The position numbers and the translations under genes are program-made. Shown here piece by piece: positions 27,170-38,187 of a DNA stretch of 64,000 nt. The DNA lies in contig NZ_CP102592.1 in NCBI RefSeq assembly GCF_025666195.1, positions 1,860,001 through 1,924,000 on the forward strand, given 5' to 3'. This DNA is from Xanthomonas sp. CFBP 8443 (GTDB lineage Bacteria > Pseudomonadota > Gammaproteobacteria > Xanthomonadales > Xanthomonadaceae). Positions within the stretch are counted from its first letter, which is position 1. Each line of letters starts with the position of its first letter. The notes beneath the pieces are model-generated. The model saw only the letters and a list, made by a program, of their open reading frames with translations, was not told the DNA's origin and searched no databases.

Positions 27170-28273
27170 ATGAGCGCGAACAGCTTCGGCACCCTGCTGA
27201 CCGTCACCACCTTCGGCGAATCGCACGGGCCGGCGATCGGCTGCGTGGTCGACGGCTGCCCGCCGGGGCTGGAGCTCGACGCCGCCGAATTCGCCCACGA
27301 CCTGCAGCGCCGCGCCACCGGCAAGAGCCGCCACACTTCGGCGCGGCGCGAGGCCGACGAGATCGAGATCCTGTCCGGCGTCTACGAAGGCCGCACCACC
27401 GGCACCCCGATCGGCCTGCTGATCCGCAACACCGACCAGCGCAGCAAGGATTACACCGACATCGCCCGCCAGTTCCGTCCGGGCCATGCCGACTACAGCT
27501 ACTGGCAGAAGTACGGCATCCGCGATCCGCGTGGCGGTGGCCGCTCCTCGGCGCGTGAAACCACGATGCGCGTGGCCGCCGGGGTGATCGCCAAGAAGTG
27601 GCTGGCGCAGCGCTACGGCGTGCGCGTGCGCGGCTACCTGTCGCAGCTCGGGCCGGTCCTGCCGCAGGGCTTCGCCTGGGACGCGGTGGAAGACAACGCG
27701 TTCTTCTGGCCGCACGCGGCGCAGGTGCCGGAGCTGGAACGCTACATGGACGCGCTGCGCAAGTCCGGCGATTCGATCGGCGCCAAGGTCACCGTGGTCG
27801 CCGACGGCGTGCCGCCGGGCTGGGGTGAGCCGATCTACGGCAAGCTCGACGGCGAACTGGCCGCGGCGCTGATGAGCATCAACGCGGTCAAGGGCGTGGA
27901 GATCGGCGACGGCTTCGCCGCGGTGACCCAGAAGGGCACCGAGCATCGCGACCTGATCGCGCCGGACGGCTTCCAGTCCAACCACGCCGGCGGCGTGCTC
28001 GGCGGCATCGCCACCGGCCAGCCGATCGTCGCTTCGCTGGCGTTCAAGCCCACCTCCAGCCTGCGCCTGCCCGGCGCCACGGTGGACGTGGACGGTCAGG
28101 CGGTGGACGTGATCACCACCGGTCGCCACGACCCCTGCGTGGGCATCCGCGCCACCCCGATCGCCGAGGCGATGGTGGCGCTGGTGCTGATGGATCAGGC
28201 GCTGCGCCATCGAGCGCAGTGCGGCGATGTCGGCAGCGTCATCCCGCGCATTCCGGGCGGTGGCGATGGCTGA
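27170..28273 (+). CDS. aroC: Chorismate synthase
   Basis: A 367-residue enzyme that converts EPSP to chorismate, the last step of the shikimate pathway, using reduced FMN. Family signatures include [47 protein letters not shown] and the C-terminal [18 protein letters not shown]. Length matches E. coli AroC (361). It lies 10 bp after prmB and overlaps the next gene by 8 bp, so all three are probably one transcript. Chorismate feeds the trp genes found later in the window. Confidence 0.98.
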   Translation: MSANSFGTLLTVTTFGESHGPAIGCVVDGCPPGLELDAAEFAHDLQRRATGKSRHTSARREADEIEILSGVYEGRTTGTPIGLLIRNTDQRSKDYTDIARQFRPGHADYSYWQKYGIRDPRGGGRSSARETTMRVAAGVIAKKWLAQRYGVRVRGYLSQLGPVLPQGFAWDAVEDNAFFWPHAAQVPELERYMDALRKSGDSIGAKVTVVADGVPPGWGEPIYGKLDGELAAALMSINAVKGVEIGDGFAAVTQKGTEHRDLIAPDGFQSNHAGGVLGGIATGQPIVASLAFKPTSSLRLPGATVDVDGQAVDVITTGRHDPCVGIRATPIAEAMVALVLMDQALRHRAQCGDVGSVIPRIPGGGDG

Positions 28274-29303
28274 GTCGCGGCCGCGGGTGTGGGTCAGCCA
28301 GCCGCTGTTCGACGATGTCGTCGCACGGCTCGGCGAACATTGCGTGCTGACCACCACCGCGGACGTGACCAAGTATTCGCAGCAGGAGCTGGCCGCGGCG
28401 CTGGCGCCGCTGGACGGCGCGCTGGTGACGCTCAACGAGCGTATCGGCGCGGCCGAAATTGCCGGTGCACCGCGACTGCGGGCGATCGCCAACGTCGGCG
28501 TCGGCTACAACAACCTCGACCTGGACGCGCTCAGCGCGGCCGGCATCGTCGCCAGCAACACCCCCGACGTGCTCACCGAGACCACCGCCGATCTCGGCTT
28601 CGCCCTGCTGATGGCCGCGGCGCGGCGCGTCACCGAATCCGAGCGCTGGCTGCGCGACGGGCAGTGGCGGCAGTGGTCGTTCCAGACCATGCTCGGCGCC
28701 GACGTACACGGCAGCACCCTGGGCATCCTCGGCATGGGCCGCATCGGCCAGGCCATCGCGCGCCGTGCCGCCGGCTTCTCGATGCGCGTGCTGTACCACA
28801 ACCGCAGCCGACTGCCGGCCGAGGTGGAGCATGCGCACGCCGCCGAGTACGTCGGCTTCGACGAACTGCTGGCGCGCGCCGATCACCTGCTGCTGGTGTT
28901 GCCGTATTCCCCGCAGTCGCACCACCTCCTCGACGCCGCTGCGCTGGCGCAGATGAAGCCGACCGCGACGCTGGTCAACATCGCCCGCGGCGGCCTGATC
29001 GACGAACTGGCGCTGGCCGACGCGCTCGCGCACGGGCGCCTGGCCGCGGCCGGGCTGGACGTGTACGAAGGCGAGCCGGCGGTGCGTCCGGAACTGTTGG
29101 CGCTGCGCAACGTGGTGCTGACCCCGCACATCGGCAGTGCCAGCGCGGCTACCCGCCGCGCGATGGTGGCGCTGGCGGTGGACAACCTGCTGGCCGCGCT
29201 GGGCTTCGGCGCCGACGCCGAGCGCCCGCCGAATGCGTTGAACCTGGAGGCGATCGCTGGCACCGGCACTGGCGACGGCAAGATCGCGAGCAAAAAACGA
29301 TAG
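28266..29303 (+). CDS. D-2-hydroxyacid dehydrogenase (glyoxylate/2-ketogluconate reductase-like)
   Basis: A 345-residue NAD(P)-dependent D-isomer-specific 2-hydroxyacid dehydrogenase, most like GhrB-type glyoxylate/hydroxypyruvate/2-ketogluconate reductases. The Rossmann motif is [14 protein letters not shown]. The catalytic Arg is in NIARGGLID, the Glu in YEGEP, and the His in TPHIGSA. The start is taken at 28266, overlapping the aroC stop by 8 nt; an in-frame start at 28227 would add 13 residues inside aroC. The C-terminal ~25 residues ([14 protein letters not shown]) are an extra polar tail. A hairpin follows directly. Confidence 0.9.
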   Translation: MAESRPRVWVSQPLFDDVVARLGEHCVLTTTADVTKYSQQELAAALAPLDGALVTLNERIGAAEIAGAPRLRAIANVGVGYNNLDLDALSAAGIVASNTPDVLTETTADLGFALLMAAARRVTESERWLRDGQWRQWSFQTMLGADVHGSTLGILGMGRIGQAIARRAAGFSMRVLYHNRSRLPAEVEHAHAAEYVGFDELLARADHLLLVLPYSPQSHHLLDAAALAQMKPTATLVNIARGGLIDELALADALAHGRLAAAGLDVYEGEPAVRPELLALRNVVLTPHIGSASAATRRAMVALAVDNLLAALGFGADAERPPNALNLEAIAGTGTGDGKIASKKR

Positions 29304-29343
29304 GGAACCTCCGGCGACCTGAGCGCGCGCTCGGGAGGTTCCC
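29303..29343 (+). other. Long-loop hairpin after the 2-hydroxyacid dehydrogenase gene
   Basis: A 10-bp perfect inverted repeat (29303-29312 with 29334-29343) around a 21-nt GC-rich loop. No T run follows, so it is a weak candidate for termination or mRNA 3'-end protection before asd. Confidence 0.4.
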
Positions 29344-29403
29344 CGAATCCAGCTGGCACTGCGGCTGTTCCCCCCTTTCTCCTACTCGATCGAACAATCT
29401 CCC

Positions 29404-30429
29404 ATGAGCAACGAATCCCGTCGTTTCAACGTCGCCGTCGTCGGCGCCACCGGCGCCGTCGGCGAAACCATGCTGAACATCCTCGCCGAGCGCGACTTCC
29501 CCATCGCCACCCTGTATCCGCTGGCCTCCGAGCGCTCGGCCGGCGGCCAGGTCGAGTTCAAGGGCCAGAAGGTCACCGTGCTCGACCTGGCGACCTTCGA
29601 CCCGACCGGCGTGGACATCGCGCTGTTCTCCGCCGGCGGCGGCATCTCCAAGGAATACGCGCCGAAGTTCGCCGCCGCCGGCGCGGTGGTGATCGACAAC
29701 TCCTCGGCGTTCCGCTACGACGACGACGTGCCGCTGGTGGTGTCGGAAGTGAACCCGGAAGCGCTGAAGCAGCGCCCGCGCGGCATCGTCGCCAATCCCA
29801 ACTGCTCGACCATGCAGATGCTGGTGGCGCTGGCGCCGCTGCACCGCGAATACAACATCGAGCGGATCAACGTGGCGACCTACCAGTCGGTGTCCGGCGG
29901 CGGCCGTTCGGCGCTGGAGGAACTGGGCAAGCAGACCGGCCAGTTGCTCAACTTCCAGGCCATCGATCCGCAGCGCTTCCCGGTGCAGATTGCGTTCAAC
30001 CTGATCCCGCACATCGACGATTTCCTCGAAAACGGCTTCACCAAGGAAGAGATGAAGCTGGTCTGGGAGACGCGCAAGATCCTCGGCGACGACACCATCC
30101 AGGTGAACCCGACCGCGGTGCGCGTGCCGGTGTTCTACGGCCACTCCGAAGCGGTGGCGATCGAGACCACGCGCAAGGTCAGCGCCGAGCAGGCGCGCGC
30201 GCTGCTGGAAGCAGCGCCGGGCGTGGAAGTGGTCGACGAGCGCAAGCCCGGCGGTTATCCGACCCCGGTGACCCACGCGTCCGGCAACGACGCGGTCTAC
30301 GTCGGCCGCATCCGCGAGGACATCTCGCATCCGCGCGGCCTCAACCTGTGGATCGTCTCCGACAACATCCGCAAGGGCGCCGCACTCAACGCGGTGCAGC
30401 TGGCCGAGTTGGTAGCGCAGGAAGGCTAA
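29404..30429 (+). CDS. asd: Aspartate-semialdehyde dehydrogenase
   Basis: A 341-residue NADPH-dependent enzyme that reduces aspartyl phosphate to aspartate semialdehyde, the branch point for lysine, diaminopimelate, methionine and threonine. The N-terminal dinucleotide loop is VVGATGAVGETML. The catalytic Cys is in VANPNCSTMQM, and SGGGRSALEEL and PVFYGHSEAVAIET follow. Length is typical of the Gram-negative asd subfamily that starts NVAVVGATGAVG. A strong terminator lies downstream inside an inverted repeat array. It was not placed in the upstream prmB-aroC unit because of the hairpin and 100-bp gap. Confidence 0.97.
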   Translation: MSNESRRFNVAVVGATGAVGETMLNILAERDFPIATLYPLASERSAGGQVEFKGQKVTVLDLATFDPTGVDIALFSAGGGISKEYAPKFAAAGAVVIDNSSAFRYDDDVPLVVSEVNPEALKQRPRGIVANPNCSTMQMLVALAPLHREYNIERINVATYQSVSGGGRSALEELGKQTGQLLNFQAIDPQRFPVQIAFNLIPHIDDFLENGFTKEEMKLVWETRKILGDDTIQVNPTAVRVPVFYGHSEAVAIETTRKVSAEQARALLEAAPGVEVVDERKPGGYPTPVTHASGNDAVYVGRIREDISHPRGLNLWIVSDNIRKGAALNAVQLAELVAQEG

Positions 30430-30433
30430 AAAG

Positions 30434-30630
30434 CCGGGACCAGGGACCGGGGACCGGGGACCCGTGGGCGCTGGCTCGGTGATTGGGGGGTTAGCTGGCG
30501 AAAGAGTTATGCAACGGCAAGAGCGGCAGCTCTTGCCGTTTGTTTTTTCCGGGTCCCGGCCTTGGCGGCAGCTCTTGCGGTTAGCTTTTGCTCTTCCGGG
30601 TCCCTGGTCCCCGGTCCCCGGTCCCGGCTT
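30434..30630. repeat. Inverted pair of GGGACCG heptad arrays around the asd terminator
   Basis: The left array is at 30434-30465 (units GGGACCA, GGGACCG, GGGACCG, GGGACCC). The right array is at 30598-30630 and is its near reverse complement. The ~132-bp spacer contains the asd terminator. This belongs to the same structural family as the arrays at 39488, 42031 and 47543. Confidence 0.85.
30513..30548 (+). terminator. Rho-independent terminator of asd
   Basis: A 12-bp perfect stem (30513-30524 with 30529-30540, 4-nt loop GGCA), followed by TGTTTTTT. It lies 84 bp after the asd stop. Confidence 0.9.
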
Positions 30631-30670
30631 CGGATATATTGCTCGCCATGAAACCAAGGGCAGGGGCGTG

Positions 30671-32692
30671 ATGCGCCTACAACCACGCTTCTTCCGCCGC
30701 CGCCGCCATGGCGGCGACGGCACTTCCATTGCATTCGGACCGCGCCGCGGCTGGCGTGCCGCGTGCGCGCTGCTGTTGCTGGCCTGCAGCCAGGCCGCGC
30801 TGGCACTGGGGCTCGGCGACATCCGCGTGCTGTCCAAGCCGGGCGAGCCGTTCCTGGCCGAGATCCCGGTGATTTCCAACGAGCCCGGCGAACTGGAGAA
30901 CGCGCGCGTGGCGCTGGCCTCGCCGGCGACCTTCGCCCGGGTCGGGCTGCAGCGGCCGGATGGCCTGGTCGGCGATCTGCAGTTCCGCTTCGCCCAGACC
31001 AACCAGGGCCGCGCGGTGATCCGCGTCAGCAGCCGGATGCCGGTCGAGGTGCCGTCGCTGAGCTTCCTGATCGAAGTCGATTGGGGCCAGGGTCGGTTGA
31101 TCCGCGAATATTCGGCGCTGGTCGACGCGCCCAACACCGCCGCGGCGATCGATGCGCCGGCGATCGACGCGCCGGCGGCCGCGGTGCCGTCCGACCGCAT
31201 CGTCCGCAGCGAACCGTTGCCGGCGCCGACGCCGGCCGCCAGCACGCCGACGCCGCCACCGGCGCTGCCGGCCGCACCCGCCGCGCCGGTGCGCAGCGCG
31301 CCGGCCCCGGTCGCCGCACCCGGCGACGCGCTGGCCCCGGTGCAGCGCGGACAGACCTTGTCGCAGATCGCCGGGCAGTTGGTGCGCGGCAGCGGCCATT
31401 CGCTGGACCAGACCATGGTCGCGCTGCTGCGCGCCAATCCGGATGCGTTCATCCGCGGCAACGTCAACCTGCTCAAGCAGGGCGCGGTGCTGCGTACGCC
31501 GCGCCAGGAGGAATTGGCCGGCCTCGATGCCGCCGCCGCCACGGCCATCGTCCGCGAGCAGGCCGCGCAGTGGCGCCAGGCGCGCGCGCCGGTGCCGCAA
31601 CCGGCGCAAGCACAACAGGCCGATGCCGCTGCGCCGGCCGCCGCCAAGCCGGTGGCCGCCGCGACCGCCACTGGGGCATCGGGCGCACGCCTGGAAATCG
31701 CGCCGGCGGTGCCGGCGCAACGCGACAACGCGGGAACCAAGTCCGGCACCGGTGCCGGCGACGAGGGAGACATGGTGGCGACTCAACAATTGCAGCAGGC
31801 GCGCGAAGACCTCGCGGCACGCGATGCCGAGGTCCAGGAACTGCGCTCGCGGGTCGAGCAGCTGGAAAAGCTCAAGGCCCAGCAGCAGCAACTGATCGCG
31901 CTGAAGGACAGCGACTTGGCCGCGGCGCAGAAGCGCCTGGGCCAGGCCGGGCAGACCCAGGCCCAGGCGCAACCCGCGCCGACGCCGGCGTCCAACGGCT
32001 GGCCGCTGTGGCTGTGGGGCGGGCTGGCGCTGCTGGTGCTGGGCATCGGTGCGCTGCTGCTGTCGCGCCGGCGCAAGCCCTCGCCGTTGCCGCCGCTGCC
32101 GCGGCATGGCTACGACACGGCGGAACTGGCCGCGGCGGTGCCGGTGGTCGCGCATCGCGAGGTGGACGCGCCGGACCTGCCGCCGCTGGACGAGCACACG
32201 CGCGACGCGGTCGAAGACGACGCGGACGCGGACCGGACCTACCAGGATCCGGCCTATCAGGACCAGGCGTTCGAACGCGAACTGGCCGGCCATGCGCCGC
32301 GCCACGACGACGCGGACGACATGCCGGCAGCGCAGCGTCCTTACGTCGCGCCGCATTCCGACCTCGAGGCCGCGCCTGCGCCGCAGGCATCGCCCGACGC
32401 CGACGAACCATGGCGGCAGCCGCCGCCGGTGCTGGCGCCGACGCCGGTCGCCGCCGCGGCGGCACGCCACGAACCGACCTGGCACCAAGAGGAGTTGCCG
32501 GCGACCGCCGAACCGATCGCCGAGCCGGCGCCGGCCTATCCGCCGATCGGCCGCGAACGCCTGGAACTGGCAGTGGCCTACATGGACCTGGGCGACAACG
32601 AGACCGCGCGCACCCTGCTGACCGAAGTGGCGGCCGGCGGCGATCCGGCGGCACGTGCCGAGGCCCTGCAACTGCTGGGTCGCCTGGGCTGA
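30671..32692 (+). CDS. fimV: FimV-like pilus assembly protein
   Basis: A 673-residue membrane protein of the FimV family, needed for type IV pilus assembly and twitching in relatives. The N-terminus is Arg-rich with a signal segment ([13 protein letters not shown]), then the conserved FimV N-terminal domain [20 protein letters not shown] and [20 protein letters not shown] Pro/Ala linker leads to a LysM-like segment ([15 protein letters not shown]) and a coiled coil at about residues 370-435. One TM helix ([20 protein letters not shown]) follows, then an acidic cytoplasmic region. The C-terminal FimV repeat [20 protein letters not shown] is at the end. The ATG at 30671 lies just before the Arg-rich leader. 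It is shorter than Pseudomonas FimV because the cytoplasmic TPR region is reduced. Confidence 0.9.
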   Translation: MRLQPRFFRRRRHGGDGTSIAFGPRRGWRAACALLLLACSQAALALGLGDIRVLSKPGEPFLAEIPVISNEPGELENARVALASPATFARVGLQRPDGLVGDLQFRFAQTNQGRAVIRVSSRMPVEVPSLSFLIEVDWGQGRLIREYSALVDAPNTAAAIDAPAIDAPAAAVPSDRIVRSEPLPAPTPAASTPTPPPALPAAPAAPVRSAPAPVAAPGDALAPVQRGQTLSQIAGQLVRGSGHSLDQTMVALLRANPDAFIRGNVNLLKQGAVLRTPRQEELAGLDAAAATAIVREQAAQWRQARAPVPQPAQAQQADAAAPAAAKPVAAATATGASGARLEIAPAVPAQRDNAGTKSGTGAGDEGDMVATQQLQQAREDLAARDAEVQELRSRVEQLEKLKAQQQQLIALKDSDLAAAQKRLGQAGQTQAQAQPAPTPASNGWPLWLWGGLALLVLGIGALLLSRRRKPSPLPPLPRHGYDTAELAAAVPVVAHREVDAPDLPPLDEHTRDAVEDDADADRTYQDPAYQDQAFERELAGHAPRHDDADDMPAAQRPYVAPHSDLEAAPAPQASPDADEPWRQPPPVLAPTPVAAAAARHEPTWHQEELPATAEPIAEPAPAYPPIGRERLELAVAYMDLGDNETARTLLTEVAAGGDPAARAEALQLLGRLG

Positions 32693-33021
32693 GACCCGCG
32701 GACGGCGTGCGGCGGCTGCGCCGCCGCCGTCCTGCTTCGACAGGGAATGCGACGATGCGCGAACACCTCCTCGACAGGACGCTGCCGGTGGCACGCAGCG
32801 CAAGCTCCCGGCCGGCGGCGCGTTGCCGGGCCAAAGCCGGTCGCATGCGCGATGTCGGCGCTGCCGGCCGACCGGCTGGCATCTCCATGCCGCTGCCGCA
32901 CCTGCGAACGGCCAGCGCTCCCGCCGCTCGGCAGCGCATGCCGCAGCGGCATCGCGCACGCCACAGCGCAGCGCCCTGGCCGCTCGCATCCGCGCCGCAC
33001 GTAGTGTCGGAGTAGGTCGCC
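32693..33021. other. 329-bp intergenic region, no supported gene
   Basis: GC-rich sequence between fimV and truA. It contains short open frames with Arg/Ala/Pro-rich, motif-free translations and no convincing ribosome-binding site. I see no terminator or RNA gene. Confidence 0.4.
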
Positions 33022-33795
33022 ATGCGCTATGCGTTGGGCGTGGAATACGATGGCAGCGAGTTCCAGGGCTGGCAGCAGCTCGGCGAATCGGGTGGGCCGA
33101 GCGTGCAGGCGGCGCTGCAGGCGGCGTTGTCGTCGGTGGCCGATACGCCGGTGAGCGTGGTCTGCGCCGGACGCACCGACGCCGGCGTGCACGGCGAATG
33201 CCAGGTCGTGCATTTCGATTGCGATGCGCCGCGTGCGCCGCGCGGCTGGATGCTCGGCGCCACCGCACGGCTGCCGGCCTCGGTGTGCGTGCGCTGGTGC
33301 GTGCCGGCGGCGGACGATTTCCACGCGCGCTTCTCCGCGCGCGCGCGGCGCTACCGCTACCGCCTGCTCAACCGCCAGGTGCGCCCGGCGCTGTACCGGC
33401 AGACGCTGAGCTGGGAACGGCGGCCGCTGCAGGCCGAGGCGATGCACGCTGCGGCGCAGGCGCTGCTGGGCGAGCAGGACTTCAGCGCGTTCCGCAGCAT
33501 CCAGTGCCAGGCGCTGCATGCGCGCCGCGAGCTGCAGTCGATCGCGGTGACCCGGATCGGCGAGGTCGTCGAGGTCCAGGTCCAGGCCAATGCATTCCTT
33601 CATCACATGGTGCGCAATATCGTGGGGTCCTTAATCTTGGTAGGAACAGGCGACAAGCCGGTTTCCTGGATCGGCGAACTGCTTGCCGGGCGCGACCGCA
33701 GCGTCGCCGGCCCGACCGCGCCGCCCCAGGGACTGGTGTTCGTCGGTCCCCTCTACCCCGACATCTGGAAGCTACCGGCCGAGGTCACCCTATGA
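33022..33795 (+). CDS. truA: tRNA pseudouridine(38-40) synthase TruA
   Basis: A 257-residue enzyme that isomerises uridines 38-40 in the tRNA anticodon stem-loop. The catalytic Asp is in [11 protein letters not shown]. Other family motifs are [31 protein letters not shown] and [14 protein letters not shown]. It overlaps trpF by an ATGA, so the two are translationally coupled. This truA-trpF pairing is common in gammaproteobacteria. Confidence 0.97.
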   Translation: MRYALGVEYDGSEFQGWQQLGESGGPSVQAALQAALSSVADTPVSVVCAGRTDAGVHGECQVVHFDCDAPRAPRGWMLGATARLPASVCVRWCVPAADDFHARFSARARRYRYRLLNRQVRPALYRQTLSWERRPLQAEAMHAAAQALLGEQDFSAFRSIQCQALHARRELQSIAVTRIGEVVEVQVQANAFLHHMVRNIVGSLILVGTGDKPVSWIGELLAGRDRSVAGPTAPPQGLVFVGPLYPDIWKLPAEVTL

Positions 33796-34454
33796 ATCGA
33801 ACCCTGTATCGCACCCGCATCAAGTTCTGCGGCATGACCCGCGCCGGCGACATCCGCCTGGCGGGCGAACTTGGGGTGGATTCGGTGGGATTCATATTCG
33901 CGCACGGCAGCCCGCGGCGGGTCGCCCCGGCCGAAGCCCGCGCGATGCGCCAGGCCGCCTCGCCGATGGTGGACGTGGTCGCGCTGTTCCGCGACAACCC
34001 CAAGGACGAAGTGCGCGAAGTGCTGCGCACGGTGCGGCCGACCCTGCTGCAGTTCCATGGCGACGAGGACGACGGCTTCTGCCGCGGCTTCAACCTGCCG
34101 TACCTGAAGGCGGTGCCGATGGGCGGCAGCGACGTCAATGCACGCACCCTGCAGCTGCAGTACCCGAACGCGGCCGGCTTCCTGTTCGACAGCCATGCCC
34201 CGGGCGAGGGCGGCGGCTCCGGCAAGACCTTCGACTGGACACGCCTGCCGACCGGCCTGCACCGGCCGTTTCTGCTTGCCGGCGGCATCACCGCCGACAA
34301 CGTGTTCGACGCGATCGTGGCGACGCTGCCATGGGGCATCGACGTCTCCAGCGGCATCGAGAGCCAGCCAGGCATCAAGGACGGCCACAAGATGCGCAAG
34401 TTCGTCGAGGAAGTGCGCCGCGCCGACTGCCATGAGTTGAACACCAACTGTTGA
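33792..34454 (+). CDS. trpF: Phosphoribosylanthranilate isomerase
   Basis: A 220-residue TIM-barrel enzyme that catalyses the Amadori rearrangement of phosphoribosylanthranilate in tryptophan synthesis. Motifs are [11 protein letters not shown] near the N-terminus (general-base Cys), [33 protein letters not shown] and the C-terminal phosphate-binding [16 protein letters not shown]. The ATG at 33792 overlaps the truA TGA. Downstream the trp genes are interrupted by 464 bp and a divergent LysR gene before trpB. Confidence 0.97.
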   Translation: MNRTLYRTRIKFCGMTRAGDIRLAGELGVDSVGFIFAHGSPRRVAPAEARAMRQAASPMVDVVALFRDNPKDEVREVLRTVRPTLLQFHGDEDDGFCRGFNLPYLKAVPMGGSDVNARTLQLQYPNAAGFLFDSHAPGEGGGSGKTFDWTRLPTGLHRPFLLAGGITADNVFDAIVATLPWGIDVSSGIESQPGIKDGHKMRKFVEEVRRADCHELNTNC

Positions 34455-34918
34455 ATGGATGCGCGTGGGTCTTGGAGTTTTTTACGCGCGCGGCCGCTGA
34501 AACTTTGGTGGCAAGCCGTAGGTTCTTGCACGCTGTAGGAAACGCTTCAGCTGAGATGCGTTCCCGCTACAGCCCGGTCGTGGCTGTGTAGTGCGGAGTT
34601 TGGGCGCAGCGCGGAGCGTCGAAGCGGTCTTCACGGCTGTTTGCGCGTTCGCGCAATCGCCTTCATGTCCATCGACAACGCTACGGCACGCGATGTGATG
34701 CCGCTTGTCGTGCTGCGATGACACGGTTGCATTGCACGCCGCCAGGCACTTGGTTGCCTTGGCCGGCGATGTCGCGCCACTTGCGTGGCACATGCAGTCG
34801 GCGCGACGACATGCACAGGTTCCCACTTGATTTTCCGTGGCATGGTTGACGCTCAAACGGTGCGAGCACCATGGCCGGATCTGGCCGTTCGTTGCGGGTA
34901 GAGGGAACCGCGTGTGGA
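34455..34918. other. 464-bp intergenic region between trpF and the LysR gene
   Basis: Noticeably less coding-like than the surroundings. An imperfect inverted repeat (34533-34545 with 34558-34572, CTGTAGG...GCTACAG) resembles the palindromes at 24183-24250. No gene, terminator with a T run, or RNA gene could be supported. Confidence 0.45.
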
Positions 34919-35809
34919 TCAACGCAACTGCATGCGCAGCCACGCGGCCAGCGCGACGATGCGCGGATCCTCGCGTCCGCTCGGCGCACACAGCGCCCAT
35001 TGCCCGCCAGTCTCGGCGAAGCCCCACGGTGCCAGCAGGCGTCCGTTGGCCAGGTCGTCGGCGACCAGCGGCTGCGGTGCGATCGCCACGCCGATGCCGG
35101 CCAGCGCGGCTTCGAGCAGGTAGTACAGGTGCTCGAATCCGGTGCCGTAGTGCAGTGCGGTGGCGTCCACGCCATGCGCCTGCGCCCACGCCGGCCACGC
35201 CTGCGGGCGCGAGGCGGTGTGCAGCAGCGGCTGCTGCAGCAACGCCGACGGCGGGCTCGCCGCTAATGCCTGCGCCTGCGGCAGGGCGGGGCTGAGTACC
35301 GGGCCGATCCGCTCCGGCGCCAGCACGTGCACCTGCCAGCCGTCCGGCCATGGCGCCTGGCCGAGCAGCAGGGCGGCGTCCAGCCCGTCCAGGTCGGCGG
35401 CGAAGTCGCCCTCGTGCGCGGACAGGTGCAGGGTCAGCTCGGGCAGGTCGCGCTGCAACGCCTGCAACCGCGGGATCATCCAGCGCGCCAGGATGCTGCC
35501 CGGGCAGCCCAGCACCAGGGCGCTGGCGCGCGCGGGGCGGCGCAGTTCGGCCACCGCGTCCTGCAGTTGCGCGAAGGCGCCGCCGGCCGCGTCGCGCAGC
35601 CGCTCGCCGGCCACGGTCGGGCGGATGCCGCGTCCTTCGCGCTGCAGCAGCGCCAGCCCCAGTTCCTCCTCCAGCAGCCGGATCTGGCGGCTGACAGCGC
35701 CGTGGGTGACGTGCAGCTCGGCCGCCGCGGCGCCGACGCTGCGCAGCCGCGCGGCGGCCTCGAATGCGCGCAGCGCGTTCAGCGAGGGCAGGCGGCGCAG
35801 GTTGGACAT
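34919..35809 (-). CDS. LysR-family regulator divergent from trpB (TrpI-like)
   Basis: A 296-residue LysR-type transcription factor. The N-terminal winged helix-turn-helix reads LNALRAFEAAARLRSVGAAAAELHVTHGAVSRQIRLLEEELG, as in the GcvA/TrpI/AmpR branch. The C-terminal periplasmic-binding-like effector domain starts near SALVLGCPGSILARWMIP. It is transcribed away from trpB, with the two starts 96 bp apart. In Pseudomonas a LysR protein in exactly this position (TrpI) activates trpBA in response to indoleglycerol phosphate. The same job is inferred here from position and branch, not shown. Confidence 0.9.
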   Translation of the reverse strand: MSNLRRLPSLNALRAFEAAARLRSVGAAAAELHVTHGAVSRQIRLLEEELGLALLQREGRGIRPTVAGERLRDAAGGAFAQLQDAVAELRRPARASALVLGCPGSILARWMIPRLQALQRDLPELTLHLSAHEGDFAADLDGLDAALLLGQAPWPDGWQVHVLAPERIGPVLSPALPQAQALAASPPSALLQQPLLHTASRPQAWPAWAQAHGVDATALHYGTGFEHLYYLLEAALAGIGVAIAPQPLVADDLANGRLLAPWGFAETGGQWALCAPSGREDPRIVALAAWLRMQLR

Positions 35810-35904
35810 GTGAGATTTCCTGACGTATAGGCTCAGACTTTATCGGTTTTTGCCGGGCGACGCGTGCGCTAAAGTGCGGGCCTGTCCTGCTGCCTGCGAT
35901 CGCC
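35810..35904. promoter_or_regulatory. Divergent LysR / trpB control region
   Basis: A 95-bp gap between the divergent starts of the LysR-type gene and trpB, with a less GC-rich core around 35815-35860. LysR activators usually bind such gaps at T-N11-A sites. I could not define a specific operator by eye. Confidence 0.4.
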
Positions 35905-37122
<1,218 letters not shown>

Positions 37123-37125
37123 GCG

Positions 37126-37359
37126 ATGCGCTGGGTACGCGCGACGCTGATTGCCGAGATCGACGCGCCGGGCGAGCAGGACCTGCTGCTCGACTGGCTG
37201 GATCGCTGGCGCGGCGACCTGCGTACCTGTTCCGAAAACACCGGTTGCGGTTGCTGCGTGGATAGCTTCGATGTGGAAGCGCCAGAGCAGGCGCTGGCGG
37301 AGCTGCCGCGGCACATGCTGGTCTGCAGCGCATGGCCCGATTCGCCGCCAACCGATTGA
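37126..37359 (+). CDS. Small Cys-rich protein between trpB and trpA, unknown
   Basis: A 77-residue protein I do not recognise. It is acidic and soluble, with a central CSENTGCGCC cluster (C-x5-C-x-CC) and one further Cys near the C-terminus, which suggests metal or Fe-S binding or redox chemistry. The ATG is 3 bp after the trpB stop, consistent with translational coupling. Codon use is strongly GC3-biased, like its neighbours, so it looks like a real gene. Its position inside trpBA suggests a link to tryptophan synthase or its regulation, but this is unproven. Confidence 0.75.
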   Translation: MRWVRATLIAEIDAPGEQDLLLDWLDRWRGDLRTCSENTGCGCCVDSFDVEAPEQALAELPRHMLVCSAWPDSPPTD

Positions 37360-37383
37360 TCCTCATCATTGCCTGGACTCCTC

Positions 37384-38187
37384 ATGCGCCGCATCGACCA
37401 AACCTTCGCCCGCCTGCGCACGCAATCGCGCAAGGCGCTGATTCCCTTTCTCACCGCCGGCGATCCGTCGCTGGAGGCGACGGTGCCGGCGATGCATGCG
37501 CTGGTCGAGGCCGGCGCCGACGTGATCGAGCTCGGCGTGCCGTTCTCCGATCCGATGGCCGACGGCCCCACCATCCAGCGCAGTTCCGAGCGCGCGCTGG
37601 CGCGCGGTGCCGGCCTGGCCTACGTGCTGGAAACGGTCAGCGCGTTCCGCCGCGACGACGCAACCACGCCGGTGGTGCTGATGGGCTACCTCAACCCGGT
37701 CGAGATCCACGGCACCGCGCGTTTCGCCGACGAAGCGGTGGCCGCCGGCGTGGACGGCGTGCTGCTGGTCGACCTGCCGCCGGAAGAATCGGCCGAGACC
37801 CTGGCGATCTTCACCGCGGCCGGCCTGGACCTGATCGTGCTGGCCTCGCCGACCACCAGCGACGCGCGCATCGGCCTGCTGTGCGATGCGGCGCGCGGTT
37901 ACCTGTACTACGTCAGCTTCGCCGGCGTGACCGGCGCCGACCACCTCGACACCCGCGCCGCCGGCGATCGCCTGCGCCAGCTGCGCGCGCGCTCGACGGT
38001 GCCGGTGGTGGCCGGGTTCGGGATCAAGGACGCCGCCAGCGCCAAGGCCATGGCGGTGGACGCCGACGGGGTGGTGGTCGGCAGCGCGTTGGTCGCGGCA
38101 TTGGCCGAGGCGACCACCACGGAGGCGGTGCGCGAACGCGTGCTGGCCTTCCTGACGCCGCTGCGGCAGGCGCTGGACCAGGGCTGA
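37384..38187 (+). CDS. trpA: Tryptophan synthase alpha chain
   Basis: A 267-residue TIM-barrel subunit that cleaves indoleglycerol phosphate to indole and passes it to TrpB. Catalytic Glu is in ADVIELGVPFSDP and the Asp in GVLLVDLPPEE. Further motifs are ALIPFLTAGDP, MADGPTIQRSSERAL and the phosphate-binding VVAGFGIKDAASA and GVVVGSALV. The ATG at 37384 (MRRIDQTFARL) is chosen over a TTG five codons upstream. It is the last gene of the trpB unit. accD follows after 405 bp. Confidence 0.97.
   Translation: MRRIDQTFARLRTQSRKALIPFLTAGDPSLEATVPAMHALVEAGADVIELGVPFSDPMADGPTIQRSSERALARGAGLAYVLETVSAFRRDDATTPVVLMGYLNPVEIHGTARFADEAVAAGVDGVLLVDLPPEESAETLAIFTAAGLDLIVLASPTTSDARIGLLCDAARGYLYYVSFAGVTGADHLDTRAAGDRLRQLRARSTVPVVAGFGIKDAASAKAMAVDADGVVVGSALVAALAEATTTEAVRERVLAFLTPLRQALDQG

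Noticed and set aside
24655..27336. Apparent 893-residue minus-strand fusion ending in Psd
   Set aside because: Only the last 282 residues resemble Psd. The upstream part is antisense to prmB and overlaps the SCO1 gene in another frame, and psd has a coupled GTG start at 25503.
31097..31337. Ala/Pro-rich repeats in fimV as a possible mobile insertion
   Set aside because: Such linkers are normal in FimV proteins and codon use is unchanged across it.
32754..33015. Small ORF between fimV and truA
   Set aside because: Arg/Pro/Ala-rich translation, no motif and no convincing ribosome-binding site; other frames over the same stretch are equally open.
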